Assembly: GCA_023430545.1 (NCBI GenBank)
Contig: JAEZAF010000128.1
Location: 52,476 to 116,475, forward strand
From: Chloroflexota bacterium
Lineage (GTDB): Bacteria; Chloroflexota; Anaerolineae; Aggregatilineales; Phototrophicaceae
DNA: 64,000 bases
Direction: 5' to 3'
Numbering within the stretch: the first letter of the stretch is position 1; each line of letters starts with the position of its first letter. The position numbers were made by a program, and so were the translations under genes. Positions 54,392 to 62,703 of this stretch are shown one piece after another. The notes beneath the pieces are model-generated. The model saw nothing but the letters and a program-made list of their open reading frames with translations, was not told the DNA's origin and searched no databases.

Positions 54392-54415
54392 CTGTCTGAC
54401 AAAAGACAGTTTTTT
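54392..54415 (+). terminator. terminator after the macro-domain gene
   Basis: A six-pair stem CTGTCT / AGACAG with a six-base loop, followed by six T residues. Confidence 0.8.
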
Positions 54416-54522
54416 CCTGCCCGATCAGCACCATTAAGGTACCAGCACATTTACCAGAAATCAGTTTGTGGTAGACTTCTTGCATATTGTGTGGATAAGA
54501 CAACAGATATGGGAGCGAGAAG

Positions 54523-55467
54523 TTGCGCATACTGATAACAGGAGGAGCCGGCTTTATCGGTTCACATTTGTGTGACCGATTTCTTGCAGAAGGCTATAGT
54601 GTTATTGTTGTTGATAATCTTATCACCGGCGACCTCCGCAACCTTGAACATCTTAAAGATCATCCCCAGTTTCAATTTATTCAGCACGATATTTCCATCC
54701 CTCTGAAGATTGAAGGCAGTCTGGATGCAGTTTTACATTTCGCCTCACTCGCCAGCCCGCCGCATTATCTGCGCTACCCCATCGAAACGCTGAAGGTTGG
54801 GTCATACGGCACCCATAACACCCTCGATCTCGCGCAGGAAAAGAATGCACGCTATCTGCTGGCATCGACTTCCGAAATCTACGGAGACCCGCTGGAGCAT
54901 CCCCAGAATGAAGGCTACTTCGGCAATGTGGACGCCATCGGTCTGCGTGGTGTCTACGATGAGGGCAAACGTTACGCCGAAGCGCTAACGATGGCCTATC
55001 ACCGCAAGTTCAACCTGCAAACCTATATCGTGCGCATCTTCAATACCTACGGCCCGCGTATGACGCTGATTGATGGGCGTGTGGTGCCAAACTTCATCTC
55101 GCAGGCCATCAACAAACTGCCGCTGACCGTCTACGGTGACGGTGGTCAGACACGCAGCTTCCAGTATGTCGATGATCTGGTCAACGGACTGATGAAGCTG
55201 CTGTTCTCCGATTATCACAGCCCGGTGAATATCGGCAACCCACAGGAAATGACCATCCTTGAATTCGCCGAGATGATCAATCGCTTCACCAATAACCCGG
55301 CAGGAATCATCTTCCAGAAGGATCAGCGTATCGCCGGCGACCCGCAGACGCGCTGTCCGGATATTTCGCTGGCAAAAGAGGTCCTCGGATGGGAGCCGAC
55401 CATCAGCCTTGAAGAAGGCATCGGTCGCACCGTCGAGTACTTTATCAAACTGAGAGAAAAGGCATAA
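54523..55467 (+). CDS. NAD-dependent sugar-nucleotide decarboxylase/epimerase (UDP-xylose synthase-like)
   Basis: A 314-residue extended SDR enzyme. The NAD loop is ITGGAGFIGSHLCDRFL. The catalytic YxxxK is Y145/K149 in GVYDEGKRYAEAL. FASLASPPHYLRYPIETLKV, STSEIYGDPLEHPQNEGYFG and RVVPNFISQAI match UDP-glucuronate decarboxylase (UXS), which makes UDP-xylose. An epimerase role is less likely because of the SPPHY and GDPxEHPQ signatures. The start is TTG with GGGAG seven bases upstream. The Wzy_C gene follows after six bases, so the sugar is probably a building block for the surface glycan assembled by this cluster. Confidence 0.88.
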   Translation: MRILITGGAGFIGSHLCDRFLAEGYSVIVVDNLITGDLRNLEHLKDHPQFQFIQHDISIPLKIEGSLDAVLHFASLASPPHYLRYPIETLKVGSYGTHNTLDLAQEKNARYLLASTSEIYGDPLEHPQNEGYFGNVDAIGLRGVYDEGKRYAEALTMAYHRKFNLQTYIVRIFNTYGPRMTLIDGRVVPNFISQAINKLPLTVYGDGGQTRSFQYVDDLVNGLMKLLFSDYHSPVNIGNPQEMTILEFAEMINRFTNNPAGIIFQKDQRIAGDPQTRCPDISLAKEVLGWEPTISLEEGIGRTVEYFIKLREKA

Positions 55468-55473
55468 CCCAGC

Positions 55474-56949
55474 TTGAGAAGCATCACGCTTCGCGAGACA
55501 TCGGGGCATCTGCCTTATACCTTATGGTGGCTGCTGGCGGCAGTCAGCGCCGGACTGCTGATTGCCCGACTGCCGCTGACAACGACAGCAGCACTGATCG
55601 CGCTTCCCGCGGTCGGTCTGCTGACATTGATGCACCCCCTGAGCGCGGTCGCTTTCCTGCTGATCGCATCACCCCTGCGCAATCTCATCGCGACCGAGTC
55701 CCCACTGAATCTGCCGCTGGACATCGGTCAGATACTGGTGATGCTCAGCCTTTTCGCCTATTTTATCTGGAATGTCGGCCATAACCGCAGGTTGCTGACA
55801 ACTTCCGGACTGCCCTGGCTGCTCCCTCTGATCGTCTTCATCGCCGCGACCGGGGCAACGGTCTTTGAGGCTTTATCCGTCAGTGCATGGTTGAGCGAGT
55901 GGCTCAAATGGGTGATGATTTACATCCTCGCGCTGCTGGTCCTCAATATGGGGCACTGGCAGTGGCTTCTGGCCATCCTCGCGCTGACCGCCGCCGCACA
56001 CGCCGTCGTTGGCATTTATATCTTCTTTGGCGGCAGCGGCGCCCTTCATCTGCTGATTAACGACCGTTTCTTTCGCGCTTTTGGTACCTTTGGACAGCCC
56101 AACCCCTTCGGCGGGTTCATGGGCCTTCTGGCTCCGACCATCCTGTTCACCGGGCTTGGGTATGGGGCACGTGTCTTAGCGGACTTTCAACGAAATCGAC
56201 GCGTTAACGTAACATCTCTGCTGATCATGGGTTATTACCTTTCGTGCAGTGGTTTGGCATTGGCTGCGCTGGTGATGTCATGGAGCCGAGGGGCGTGGCT
56301 CGGCATCATCGTCGCACTGGTCACAGCGATGGTTGCACTGCCACGCCGGTGGTATCGCAGGCTTGCACTATTTATCCTTCTGGTCGCAGTCAGTGGCACA
56401 CTCTGGTTCTCCGGACGACTGCCCGCAACGATTGTGGATCGCATCCAGAGTGCAACGCAGGAGATCTTCACCTTCAACGATGTGCGTGGGGTGGATATCA
56501 CACCGCTGAACTATGCCATTGTCGAACGATTGGCGCACTGGCAGGCCGCCCTGAACATGAGCCGGGATAACTGGTGGCTGGGGGTTGGGTTTGGAAATTA
56601 CGAGATCGCCTATCCCCAATACCGCCTGCTGAACTGGCCTGAACCATTGGGACATGCACATAACTACTACTTGAATGTTCTTGGAGAGACTGGCATCATT
56701 GGCGCGGTGTCATTTCTGGCCTTATGGCTCTGGCTTCTCTTCATCACACTGCGTGCGTGTCGTCATCCTGATCTTCTGGCGCGGATGGTTGCCGTAGGTC
56801 TGATTGGATCGTGGATTTATCTGCTCGTCCACAGCCTTACCGACAATCTATTCGTTAACAATCTATTTCTGCATCTCGGTATTATGATTGGGATTGCAAC
56901 GTATCTTTATCAGCAGCTATGGCGAACAGAGACCATAAAGATCAAATGA
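55474..56949 (+). CDS. O-antigen ligase/polymerase (Wzy_C family)
   Basis: A 491-residue polytopic membrane protein with about 12 helices. The family-defining extracytoplasmic loop is near residues 350-420: LAHWQAALNMSRDNWWLGVG-FGNYEIAYPQYR, then EPLGHAHNYYLNVLGETGII, with the key histidine pair in HAHN. Such enzymes transfer or polymerise undecaprenyl-linked oligosaccharides on the outer face of the membrane. It is the second Wzy_C protein of the locus, without the glycosidase-like barrel. The start is TTG. Its stop overlaps gtrA by four bases. Confidence 0.88.
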   Translation: MRSITLRETSGHLPYTLWWLLAAVSAGLLIARLPLTTTAALIALPAVGLLTLMHPLSAVAFLLIASPLRNLIATESPLNLPLDIGQILVMLSLFAYFIWNVGHNRRLLTTSGLPWLLPLIVFIAATGATVFEALSVSAWLSEWLKWVMIYILALLVLNMGHWQWLLAILALTAAAHAVVGIYIFFGGSGALHLLINDRFFRAFGTFGQPNPFGGFMGLLAPTILFTGLGYGARVLADFQRNRRVNVTSLLIMGYYLSCSGLALAALVMSWSRGAWLGIIVALVTAMVALPRRWYRRLALFILLVAVSGTLWFSGRLPATIVDRIQSATQEIFTFNDVRGVDITPLNYAIVERLAHWQAALNMSRDNWWLGVGFGNYEIAYPQYRLLNWPEPLGHAHNYYLNVLGETGIIGAVSFLALWLWLLFITLRACRHPDLLARMVAVGLIGSWIYLLVHSLTDNLFVNNLFLHLGIMIGIATYLYQQLWRTETIKIK

Positions 56950-57590
56950 ATAACACGTCATCAACAGACCCTTACCTTGTATCTGATGTATTAGAGAACC
57001 CCTTGGAATCATCCAAACAGAAACGCCAGCCGCGGCGCTTTATCAATCCTCTCGATTACATAATCAACGCAATTGCTGCCAGAGTCGGCGGCCCGCGGCG
57101 CGAGAAGGAAGTTGCACGCTTCCTGCGGTTTGCGACGGTTGGCGCAAGTGGTGCCGTTCTGGATATCAGCCTTGTCTATATCCTTCAGGCGACCATCCTT
57201 CCGCCGCTTCCCGGCACCTACAACGTCATTCTGGCGACAGGGATTGCCTTTATCACTGCCGTTATCAGCAACTTCACGTGGACCCGTCTGTGGGTATATC
57301 CCGATTCGCGCTCCAAATCGATACGGCGTCAGCTTGCCACCTTCACCACGATCAGCACCATCGGCGGCGTTACCCGTACCATCTGGATTGAGGCGACCCA
57401 CAACTTCCTCGGCGAATTACTGCTGCCGGTTGCCCTGCCCTTTATCCAGATCCTTCGACCGAATTACATCCCCGGTCCGCTGGCATCCGGTAAATTAGGG
57501 ACATTGGTCGCACTGATAATCGCGCTGGTCATCGTGATGTTATGGAACTTCTTCGCCAATCGTTACTGGACCTACAACGACATCCAGTAA
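56946..57590 (+). CDS. GtrA-like membrane protein
   Basis: A 214-residue protein. A charged N-terminal 60 residues is followed by the four-helix GtrA domain (RFATVGASGAVLDISLVYIL, VISNFTWTRLWVYP, and the last helix LVALIIALVIVMLWNFFANR ending RYWTYND). GtrA proteins are thought to flip or help transport polyprenyl-phosphate sugars. The FTWTRLWVYP and NFFANRYWTY repeats are the family hallmarks. The start used overlaps the Wzy_C stop (ATGA), and a glycosyltransferase follows, so the gene is embedded in the glycan operon. An ATG nine codons upstream is less likely. Confidence 0.88.
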   Translation: MNNTSSTDPYLVSDVLENPLESSKQKRQPRRFINPLDYIINAIAARVGGPRREKEVARFLRFATVGASGAVLDISLVYILQATILPPLPGTYNVILATGIAFITAVISNFTWTRLWVYPDSRSKSIRRQLATFTTISTIGGVTRTIWIEATHNFLGELLLPVALPFIQILRPNYIPGPLASGKLGTLVALIIALVIVMLWNFFANRYWTYNDIQ

Positions 57591-57624
57591 GTCGTTTAGC
57601 GAGCAGATCAGCAAGCGCATCATC

Positions 57625-58767
57625 GTGCCCTCAACCATCACCATCGACTACACCCCGGCCATCGAACAGGGTGGCGGAATTGGCCGCTATGTCCGCGAAC
57701 TTGTTAGGGCACTCGCTCAGCAGACCGTCAATGAGTTCGACTATAAACTGTTCGTCGCCGGGGCTTCCCAGCAGCAGCTTCCCCCACCCCCGGCTGCCCA
57801 TTTCCACTGGAAATCGACCCGCATCACTCCACGCTGGTTTGCACGTGTCTGGCATCGTCTGCGCCTGCCCGTCCCGCTTGAGCTTTTCACCGGGCGCACG
57901 GCCTTGTACCACGCCACCGATTTCGTCCTTCTTCCCACCCTGCCCGCCACACGCACGCTGCTCACCGTCCATGATCTGTCATTTGTCCGTGTGCCGGATG
58001 CTGCCGCCCCATCGCTGAAAGCCTATCTTGACACGGTCGTGCCGAGATCGGTGAAGGCTGCCACCCATATTCTGGCGGACTCGCAGGCCACCAAAGACGA
58101 TCTTATCGCGCTGTACAACACACCTGGGGACAAAATCACCGTCCTGCTCAGTGGAGTGGAACCAAGATTTAAGCCAGTCACAAATGCAGACGTGTTATTG
58201 ACTATACGAAACAGGTATACATTAGGATTGCGTCCTTACATCCTGTCACTGGGCACGGTGCAGCCGAGGAAGAATTACGAACGGCTGGTACAGTCACTGG
58301 CGCGGCTTCGCGCCAGTGGTCAGGATTTGGACCTCGTGATCGTCGGCGGCAAGGGCTGGCTGGAAGGTCCACTTTATCAGACCATCCAACAGCTTCAGCT
58401 CGAAGATCATGTACACATCACCGGCTTTGCCGATGAAGCCGATCTGCCAGCGCTCTACAGCGCCGCGACCTGCTTCGCCTTGCCCTCGCTGTATGAAGGC
58501 TTCGGCATCCCCGTGCTGGAAGCGATGGCCTGCGGCACGCCGGTCGTGACTTCCAATATCTCTTCGCTGCCAGAGGTCGCCGGAGATGCCGCCCTGCTGG
58601 TAAACCCCTACAACGTCGAGGAACTGACATCCGCCCTGACGCGTCTCATCAGTGATGACACACTGCGCCAGCAGCTCATCACACGCGGCTTTACGCAGGC
58701 TTCCCGCTTCACATGGGATCGTGCCGCACAGCAGTTGCTCAAGGTATATCAAAAGCTTCTGAGTTGA
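57625..58767 (+). CDS. GT4-family glycosyltransferase
   Basis: A 380-residue GT-B fold retaining glycosyltransferase of the group 1 family. The acceptor domain starts ITIDYTPAIEQGGGIGRYVR with the glycine loop, followed by TLLTVHDLSFVRVPDA. The donor domain has YILSLGTVQPRKNYERLVQS, VIVGGKGW and the EX7E motif in LPSLYEGFGIPVLEAMACG-TPVV. These resemble mannosyl/rhamnosyltransferases, but donor and acceptor are not determined. The start is GTG with no good ribosome site; the reading frame is open upstream into gtrA but lacks another start. Last gene of the UXS-Wzy_C-gtrA-GT4 run. Confidence 0.9.
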   Translation: MPSTITIDYTPAIEQGGGIGRYVRELVRALAQQTVNEFDYKLFVAGASQQQLPPPPAAHFHWKSTRITPRWFARVWHRLRLPVPLELFTGRTALYHATDFVLLPTLPATRTLLTVHDLSFVRVPDAAAPSLKAYLDTVVPRSVKAATHILADSQATKDDLIALYNTPGDKITVLLSGVEPRFKPVTNADVLLTIRNRYTLGLRPYILSLGTVQPRKNYERLVQSLARLRASGQDLDLVIVGGKGWLEGPLYQTIQQLQLEDHVHITGFADEADLPALYSAATCFALPSLYEGFGIPVLEAMACGTPVVTSNISSLPEVAGDAALLVNPYNVEELTSALTRLISDDTLRQQLITRGFTQASRFTWDRAAQQLLKVYQKLLS

Positions 58768-58800
58768 AGCAGGCGAAGTCCGTCCTTAGTCGGCATCCTG

Positions 58801-58809
58801 TGCTATAAT
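58801..58809 (+). promoter_or_regulatory. predicted extended -10 promoter of the thioesterase operon
   Basis: TGCTATAAT: an exact TATAAT (58804-58809) preceded by TGN, with no good -35 hexamer. The ATG of the thioesterase lies about 60 bases downstream. Confidence 0.55.
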
Positions 58810-58870
58810 CGGCTGCGCTTAACGGTGAATGATGTAGACACAACTGGCATGTCTGGTACAGGATTGAGGC

Positions 58871-59371
58871 ATGGAAATCACACACGAAACAAAGCGGATT
58901 GACGAGTCTCGCGTCACCCTGAGTGCGCTGATGGGTCCGCAGGATACCAACGGCTTCGGCAACGTTCATGGCGGTGTCATTATGAAAATGGTGGACGAAG
59001 CCGGTGCGCTGGCTGCTATGCGCCATGCCCGTGCCCCAGTCGTCACCGTCGCCGTCGATACGATGACCTTTATGGAACCGATCCGGGTCGGTGATGTCGT
59101 CCAGTGTGCCGCAGCCCTGACCTATGTTGGCCGGACCTCGATGGAAGTCCGCGTACAGGTACAGGCAGAGAATCCCATCACCGGGCACAGCCGTGTCACC
59201 AACACCGCGTATCTGGTTTATGTCGCCCTCAGTGCTGACGGACGGCCTCAGTCGGTCCCACAGCTCGATTTCGTCAGCGACGAAGAGCGCAGCCGCGCAT
59301 CGCAGGCGAAGGAAAGACAGGAATTCCGTAAGCTTCAGGCCACCCGCAGCGAAACGAATCGCAATGAGTGA
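58871..59371 (+). CDS. acyl-CoA thioesterase, hotdog fold (YciA/ACOT-like)
   Basis: A 166-residue hotdog-fold enzyme that hydrolyses acyl-CoA. The family core is MGPQDTNGFGNVHGGVIMKM followed by VDEAGALAAMRHA, with the likely catalytic aspartate in VDEAG. VTVAVDTMTFMEPIRVGDVV, VGRTSMEVRVQVQAEN and NTAYLVYVAL complete the fold. A charged tail of about 25 residues (SDEERSRASQAKERQEFRK) follows. Its last eight bases overlap the BchI-like ATPase gene, so the two are coupled, though no functional link is known. Confidence 0.9.
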   Translation: MEITHETKRIDESRVTLSALMGPQDTNGFGNVHGGVIMKMVDEAGALAAMRHARAPVVTVAVDTMTFMEPIRVGDVVQCAAALTYVGRTSMEVRVQVQAENPITGHSRVTNTAYLVYVALSADGRPQSVPQLDFVSDEERSRASQAKERQEFRKLQATRSETNRNE

Positions 59372-60587
59372 TCTTGACCCGTCTGAGCAGCCGGAACAGG
59401 TACAGCAGCCGGACCTTCCGCAGACCGAGGAGTCGCTGACAGACGACTCCACTCCTCGGACTTCGGCGCTCTTGCAACTGCTCAATCAGTCTGGTGCGCA
59501 GCGTATCATACAGACCGACGCCCCCGACCTCGGCCTTGCGGAGCATCTTCCCTACCCTTTTATGGCGGTCGTCGGTCAGATGGAAATGCGCATCGCCCTG
59601 CTGCTGTCGGTCATTAATCCCAATATCGGCGGCACCCTGCTGATCGGTCCACGCGGCACCGGCAAGACGACCATCGTGCGCAGTCTGGCTGGCATCCTGC
59701 CCGATGTCGAAGTCAGCGACTGCGAAGAAGAGGTTTTCGAAGAGGATCTGCAAACCGAGGCGGCAGAGTATCTCTATCCGGACTGCTACGAGAAATACAA
59801 GGCCGGTCAGCCGATCTCACATTTTGAGCCGGTCAAGCTGATCGAGCTGCCACTCAATGCCCGGTTGGAAGACGTGGTCGGCGGCATCAACGAGCGTATT
59901 GCCGTACAGCGCAATCTGGTGCGCCTCGAGAAAGGCATTCTGGCACGGGCGGATCGCCATATCCTCTATATTGACGAAGTCAATCTGCTGGACAATCACA
60001 TCACCGATGCGATTCTGGATGCCGCCGCACAGGGAAGCTACACCGTCCGGCGCGGCGCGATGGTCGGCACGTACCGGTCACGCTTTATCCTGATTGGCTC
60101 GATGAACCCGGAAGAGGGGCGGCTCCGCCCGCAGATCCTCGACCGTTTCGGGCTTCGTGTCCATGTACGCGGCCTGACCACCCACGAAGAACGGCTGGAA
60201 GTCTACCAGCGCACACAGGCGTACCGGCGTAATCCGGCGGGGTTCCTCGAACAGTGGGCGCTGTCTACTGAAGAAACGCTTGTTGAAGTGCTTGAAGCAC
60301 GTCAGCGCCTGAAGCAGACCATACTGGATGACAAGGCACTGAACACCGGTCTGGCACTGATTCAGGCGTTGGAAATTGACTCGCACCGTGCAGATTATGC
60401 GCTGTTTGAGTCCGCACGTGCCTATGCCGCCGCCGACGGCCGCACACTGGCGACCCTCGATGATGTCCGCGCTGTGGCATCGATGGCCCTGCGACAGCGC
60501 CGCAGCGAGTTTATGAGCAGCTTTCTTGAGCAGCAGGCTCAGGAAGATCAACAGATACAGGCAGCCCTTGATCGACTTACTTCGTAA
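59364..60587 (+). CDS. AAA ATPase of the magnesium-chelatase subunit I (BchI/ChlI) type
   Basis: A 407-residue AAA+ ATPase. An acidic, Pro/Gln-rich lead of about 50 residues precedes the BchI core: YPFMAVVGQMEMRIALLLS, the P-loop LLIGPRGTGKTTIVRSLAG (residues 92-110), KLIELPLNARLEDVVGGINE, Walker B LYIDEVNLLD, sensor IGSMNPEEGRLRPQILDRFG and the C-terminal helical lid with RTLATLDDVRAVASMALRQR. BchI motors drive metal insertion into porphyrins or corrins with BchD and BchH partners; neither is next to it. It may serve a cobaltochelatase encoded elsewhere or act as a MoxR-like chaperone. Start set by overlap with the thioesterase rather than the longer upstream frame. Confidence 0.88.
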   Translation: MSDLDPSEQPEQVQQPDLPQTEESLTDDSTPRTSALLQLLNQSGAQRIIQTDAPDLGLAEHLPYPFMAVVGQMEMRIALLLSVINPNIGGTLLIGPRGTGKTTIVRSLAGILPDVEVSDCEEEVFEEDLQTEAAEYLYPDCYEKYKAGQPISHFEPVKLIELPLNARLEDVVGGINERIAVQRNLVRLEKGILARADRHILYIDEVNLLDNHITDAILDAAAQGSYTVRRGAMVGTYRSRFILIGSMNPEEGRLRPQILDRFGLRVHVRGLTTHEERLEVYQRTQAYRRNPAGFLEQWALSTEETLVEVLEARQRLKQTILDDKALNTGLALIQALEIDSHRADYALFESARAYAAADGRTLATLDDVRAVASMALRQRRSEFMSSFLEQQAQEDQQIQAALDRLTS

Positions 60588-61209
60588 CCCCGGATTGACT
60601 GCTGGCCTGATCGCCACCGCAGTGCTCGGCTATTTTCTACCGTGGATGATTGGTGGCAGCATCAGCCTGACACTTGGCGCATACGATCTGGCCGAATGGG
60701 TCAGCCTGCGCCTTCCCGCCCGCCCAATGGACACCGTCCTGCTGTTACGTGCTATCCCCGTGCTGATCGCCATCCTGATCGGCCTGCACGGGTCACATTA
60801 TCGCCGTCTGAGCGCGGTATGGTGGTCATCAGCAGGCATCATCGCTCTGTTCGCGATTGCCCTGCTGCCTCCGTTCGAATTCTTCATCGACCCTAACCAG
60901 CGTGGGGATGTCAATTATTATCAGCAGTTTCAACTCTTCGGCGCGGCGTTTTTCCTCGGCTTATTCGCACTGACCGGTCTGCTGCGACGTCTTGACGCAA
61001 TCATCGCCCTGATCGCCAGTGTCGGTATCATCGCCCTGACTGGCCTCGGACTCTCGCGCATCTGGCCGATGCTGCTGGAACTTGAGCTTGCCCCGCAGGT
61101 CGGAGTCGGCCCCGTTATCCTGCTTGGCGCGATCATCGCCCTCTGCATCACAGTGCTGACACGCCTGTTCACCAGGCCGACACCCACTACCACACAGCAC
61201 GGGAAATAA
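60568..61209 (+). CDS. polytopic membrane protein of unknown function
   Basis: A protein of about 214 residues with roughly six hydrophobic helices (TAGLIATAVLGYFLPWMIGG, AIPVLIAILIGLHG, SSAGIIALFAIALLPPF, LFGAAFFLGLFALTGLL, IIALIASVGIIALTGLGL, VGPVILLGAIIALCITVLTR). No enzyme motif or family recognised. The start is uncertain: TTG at 60568, inside the ATPase gene, is used here, and a further TTG at 60526 is also in frame. Its overlap with the BchI-like gene places it in that transcript. It ends at an acpP terminator on the opposite strand. Confidence 0.65.
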   Translation: MIDLLRNPGLTAGLIATAVLGYFLPWMIGGSISLTLGAYDLAEWVSLRLPARPMDTVLLLRAIPVLIAILIGLHGSHYRRLSAVWWSSAGIIALFAIALLPPFEFFIDPNQRGDVNYYQQFQLFGAAFFLGLFALTGLLRRLDAIIALIASVGIIALTGLGLSRIWPMLLELELAPQVGVGPVILLGAIIALCITVLTRLFTRPTPTTTQHGK

Positions 61210-61234
61210 AAGAGACTTCTCGTATTGAGAAGTC
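61203..61234 (-). terminator. terminator of acpP
   Basis: On the minus strand a perfect eight-pair stem GACTTCTC / GAGAAGTC with a five-base loop is followed by TCTTTTATTT. It overlaps the end of the convergent membrane protein gene. Confidence 0.8.
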
Positions 61235-61279
61235 CCACTGAAAGCTCGTAAGCCTGACGGATGGGTTCCGGCCCGCTGA

Positions 61280-61519
61280 TTAACCCATGTTGCTCTTGAT
61301 GTAGCCCACTGCCTGCCCGACAGTCTCAATTTTCTGGGCAGCTTCATCGGTGATCTCGCCACCAAATTCTGTTTCAAACGCCATAATCAGCTCCACCAGA
61401 TCCAGAGAGTCGGCTTCGAGATCATCGCGGAAGTGAGCGTCGGCAGTCACGCGATCGCGGTCAACACCGAGCAGTTCAACCACGATATTTTTTACGCGTT
61501 CTTCAATCGAATCGTCCAT
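61280..61519 (-). CDS. acpP: acyl carrier protein
   Basis: A 79-residue acidic four-helix carrier. The phosphopantetheine serine is S38 in DLEADSLDLVELIMAFE. The surrounding VKNIVVELLGVDRDRVTADA and GGEITDEAAQKIETVGQAV are typical of the fatty-acid ACP. The start is set at MDDSIEERV, with AGGGG ten bases upstream; an ATG three codons earlier is possible. A TATAAT box lies on the minus strand at 61560-61565 with a weak -35. It is transcribed alone, away from plsX-fabF. In E. coli acpP neighbours fabF, so the separation is notable but not rare. Confidence 0.92.
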   Translation of the reverse strand: MDDSIEERVKNIVVELLGVDRDRVTADAHFRDDLEADSLDLVELIMAFETEFGGEITDEAAQKIETVGQAVGYIKSNMG

Positions 61520-61596
61520 AATCACCATCCCCTGTATGAGCAAGTATAAAGGTCTGCACATTATACCGATAAACCCCTGCCCTGCTAGTACTGTTA

Positions 61597-61625
61597 TTGA
61601 CAGAGGTTGACTTCATCGGTACGAT
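61597..61625 (+). promoter_or_regulatory. promoter of fni
   Basis: Exact TTGACA (61597-61602), 17-base spacer and TACGAT (61620-61625). Transcription would start near 61632, after the in-frame GTG/ATG candidates upstream, so it supports the ATG at 61658, which has AAGGA before it. Confidence 0.75.
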
Positions 61626-61657
61626 TCAGCCTTATCATCCAGAAGGAACACCTGCCG

Positions 61658-62698
61658 ATGTCACAAGTCACGGAACCAGTCACCACCGAAAGTCGCAAAG
61701 TCGATCACATCAAAATTAACCTTGAGCGTGATGTTCAGTTCCCTACCCTGACTTCAGGTCTGGAACGCTACCGCTTTATGCATAATGCCCTGCCAGAACT
61801 TGATCTTAACGAAATCGACACCAGTGTCCGGTTACTGACCAGAACACTCGCCGCACCCATCCTGATCTCGTCGATGACCGGTGGCACCGGCCTCGCACAG
61901 CGCCTTAATCGCAATCTGGCGGAAGCAGCACAGGCACAGAACATCGCTATGGGTGTCGGCTCTCAGCGTGCCGCCATCGAAGACCCGATGCTGGCCGCCA
62001 GCTATCAGGTACGGGATGTCGCGCCTGATATCCTGCTGTTCGCAAATGTCGGCGCAGTCCAGCTCAATTACGGTTACGGCGTCGATCAGTGCCGCAAAGC
62101 CGTCGAGATGATTCAGGCCGACGCCCTGATCCTGCACTTCAACGTGCTTCAGGAAGCTGTGCAGCCCGAAGGCGACACCAATTTCTCCGGCCTGCTGAAA
62201 AAGGTCGAAGAGGTCTGCAAAAATGTTGGTGTTCCGGTCATTGCCAAGGAAGTCGGCTGGGGCTTCTCCGAACAGAATGCCCGTCAGTTAGCGGAAGCAG
62301 GCTGCGCGGCTATTGATGTCGCAGGCTCGGGTGGCACATCATGGAGTGAAGTCGAATATCACCGCGCACCCACCGCCTTTCATGCCCGCGTCGCCCGCAG
62401 TTTCGCCGATTGGGGCATCCCAACCGCCGAGGCCATTCAGTACGCGGTAAAAGGCGCACCCGACCTCGATATCATCGCCAGCGGCGGCCTGAAAGACGGC
62501 ATCGACATTGCAAAGTGCATCGCGCTTGGGGCCAAAGCGGGTGGACTGGCCGGTGTCTTCCTGAAAGCGGCCAATGAATCTGCCGAAGCGGTGGATATGA
62601 CGATTCGCGAGATTAAGGCGCAAATTCGTATCGCTATGTTATGCTCCGGCGCATCTGATATTGAATCCTTGCAGCGCACGCCCTTACTGAAGGTGTAA
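61658..62698 (+). CDS. fni: type 2 isopentenyl-diphosphate delta-isomerase
   Basis: An FMN- and NADPH-dependent enzyme that interconverts IPP and DMAPP. The 346-residue TIM barrel has SRKVDHIKINLERDVQF near the start, ISSMTGGTGLAQRLNRNLAE, AMGVGSQRAAIEDP, the catalytic glutamine block LHFNVLQEAVQPEGDTNFSG (usual HLNPLQExVQPEGD) and IDVAGSGGTSWSEVE. IIASGGLKDGIDIAKCIALG binds the FMN phosphate. The type 2 enzyme rather than Idi-1 is typical of Chloroflexota, Firmicutes and archaea. The polyprenyl synthase begins five bases after it, so both belong to one isoprenoid operon. Confidence 0.95.
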   Translation: MSQVTEPVTTESRKVDHIKINLERDVQFPTLTSGLERYRFMHNALPELDLNEIDTSVRLLTRTLAAPILISSMTGGTGLAQRLNRNLAEAAQAQNIAMGVGSQRAAIEDPMLAASYQVRDVAPDILLFANVGAVQLNYGYGVDQCRKAVEMIQADALILHFNVLQEAVQPEGDTNFSGLLKKVEEVCKNVGVPVIAKEVGWGFSEQNARQLAEAGCAAIDVAGSGGTSWSEVEYHRAPTAFHARVARSFADWGIPTAEAIQYAVKGAPDLDIIASGGLKDGIDIAKCIALGAKAGGLAGVFLKAANESAEAVDMTIREIKAQIRIAMLCSGASDIESLQRTPLLKV

Positions 62699-62703
62699 TA
62701 CTG

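Noticed and set aside
59124..59363. 80-codon N-terminal extension of the BchI-like ATPase
   Set aside because: It lies entirely in the thioesterase gene in another frame and reads as low-information Arg/Ser-rich sequence.
61607..61657. Upstream start for fni
   Set aside because: It lies within the predicted promoter, upstream of the expected transcription start, and lacks a ribosome site.
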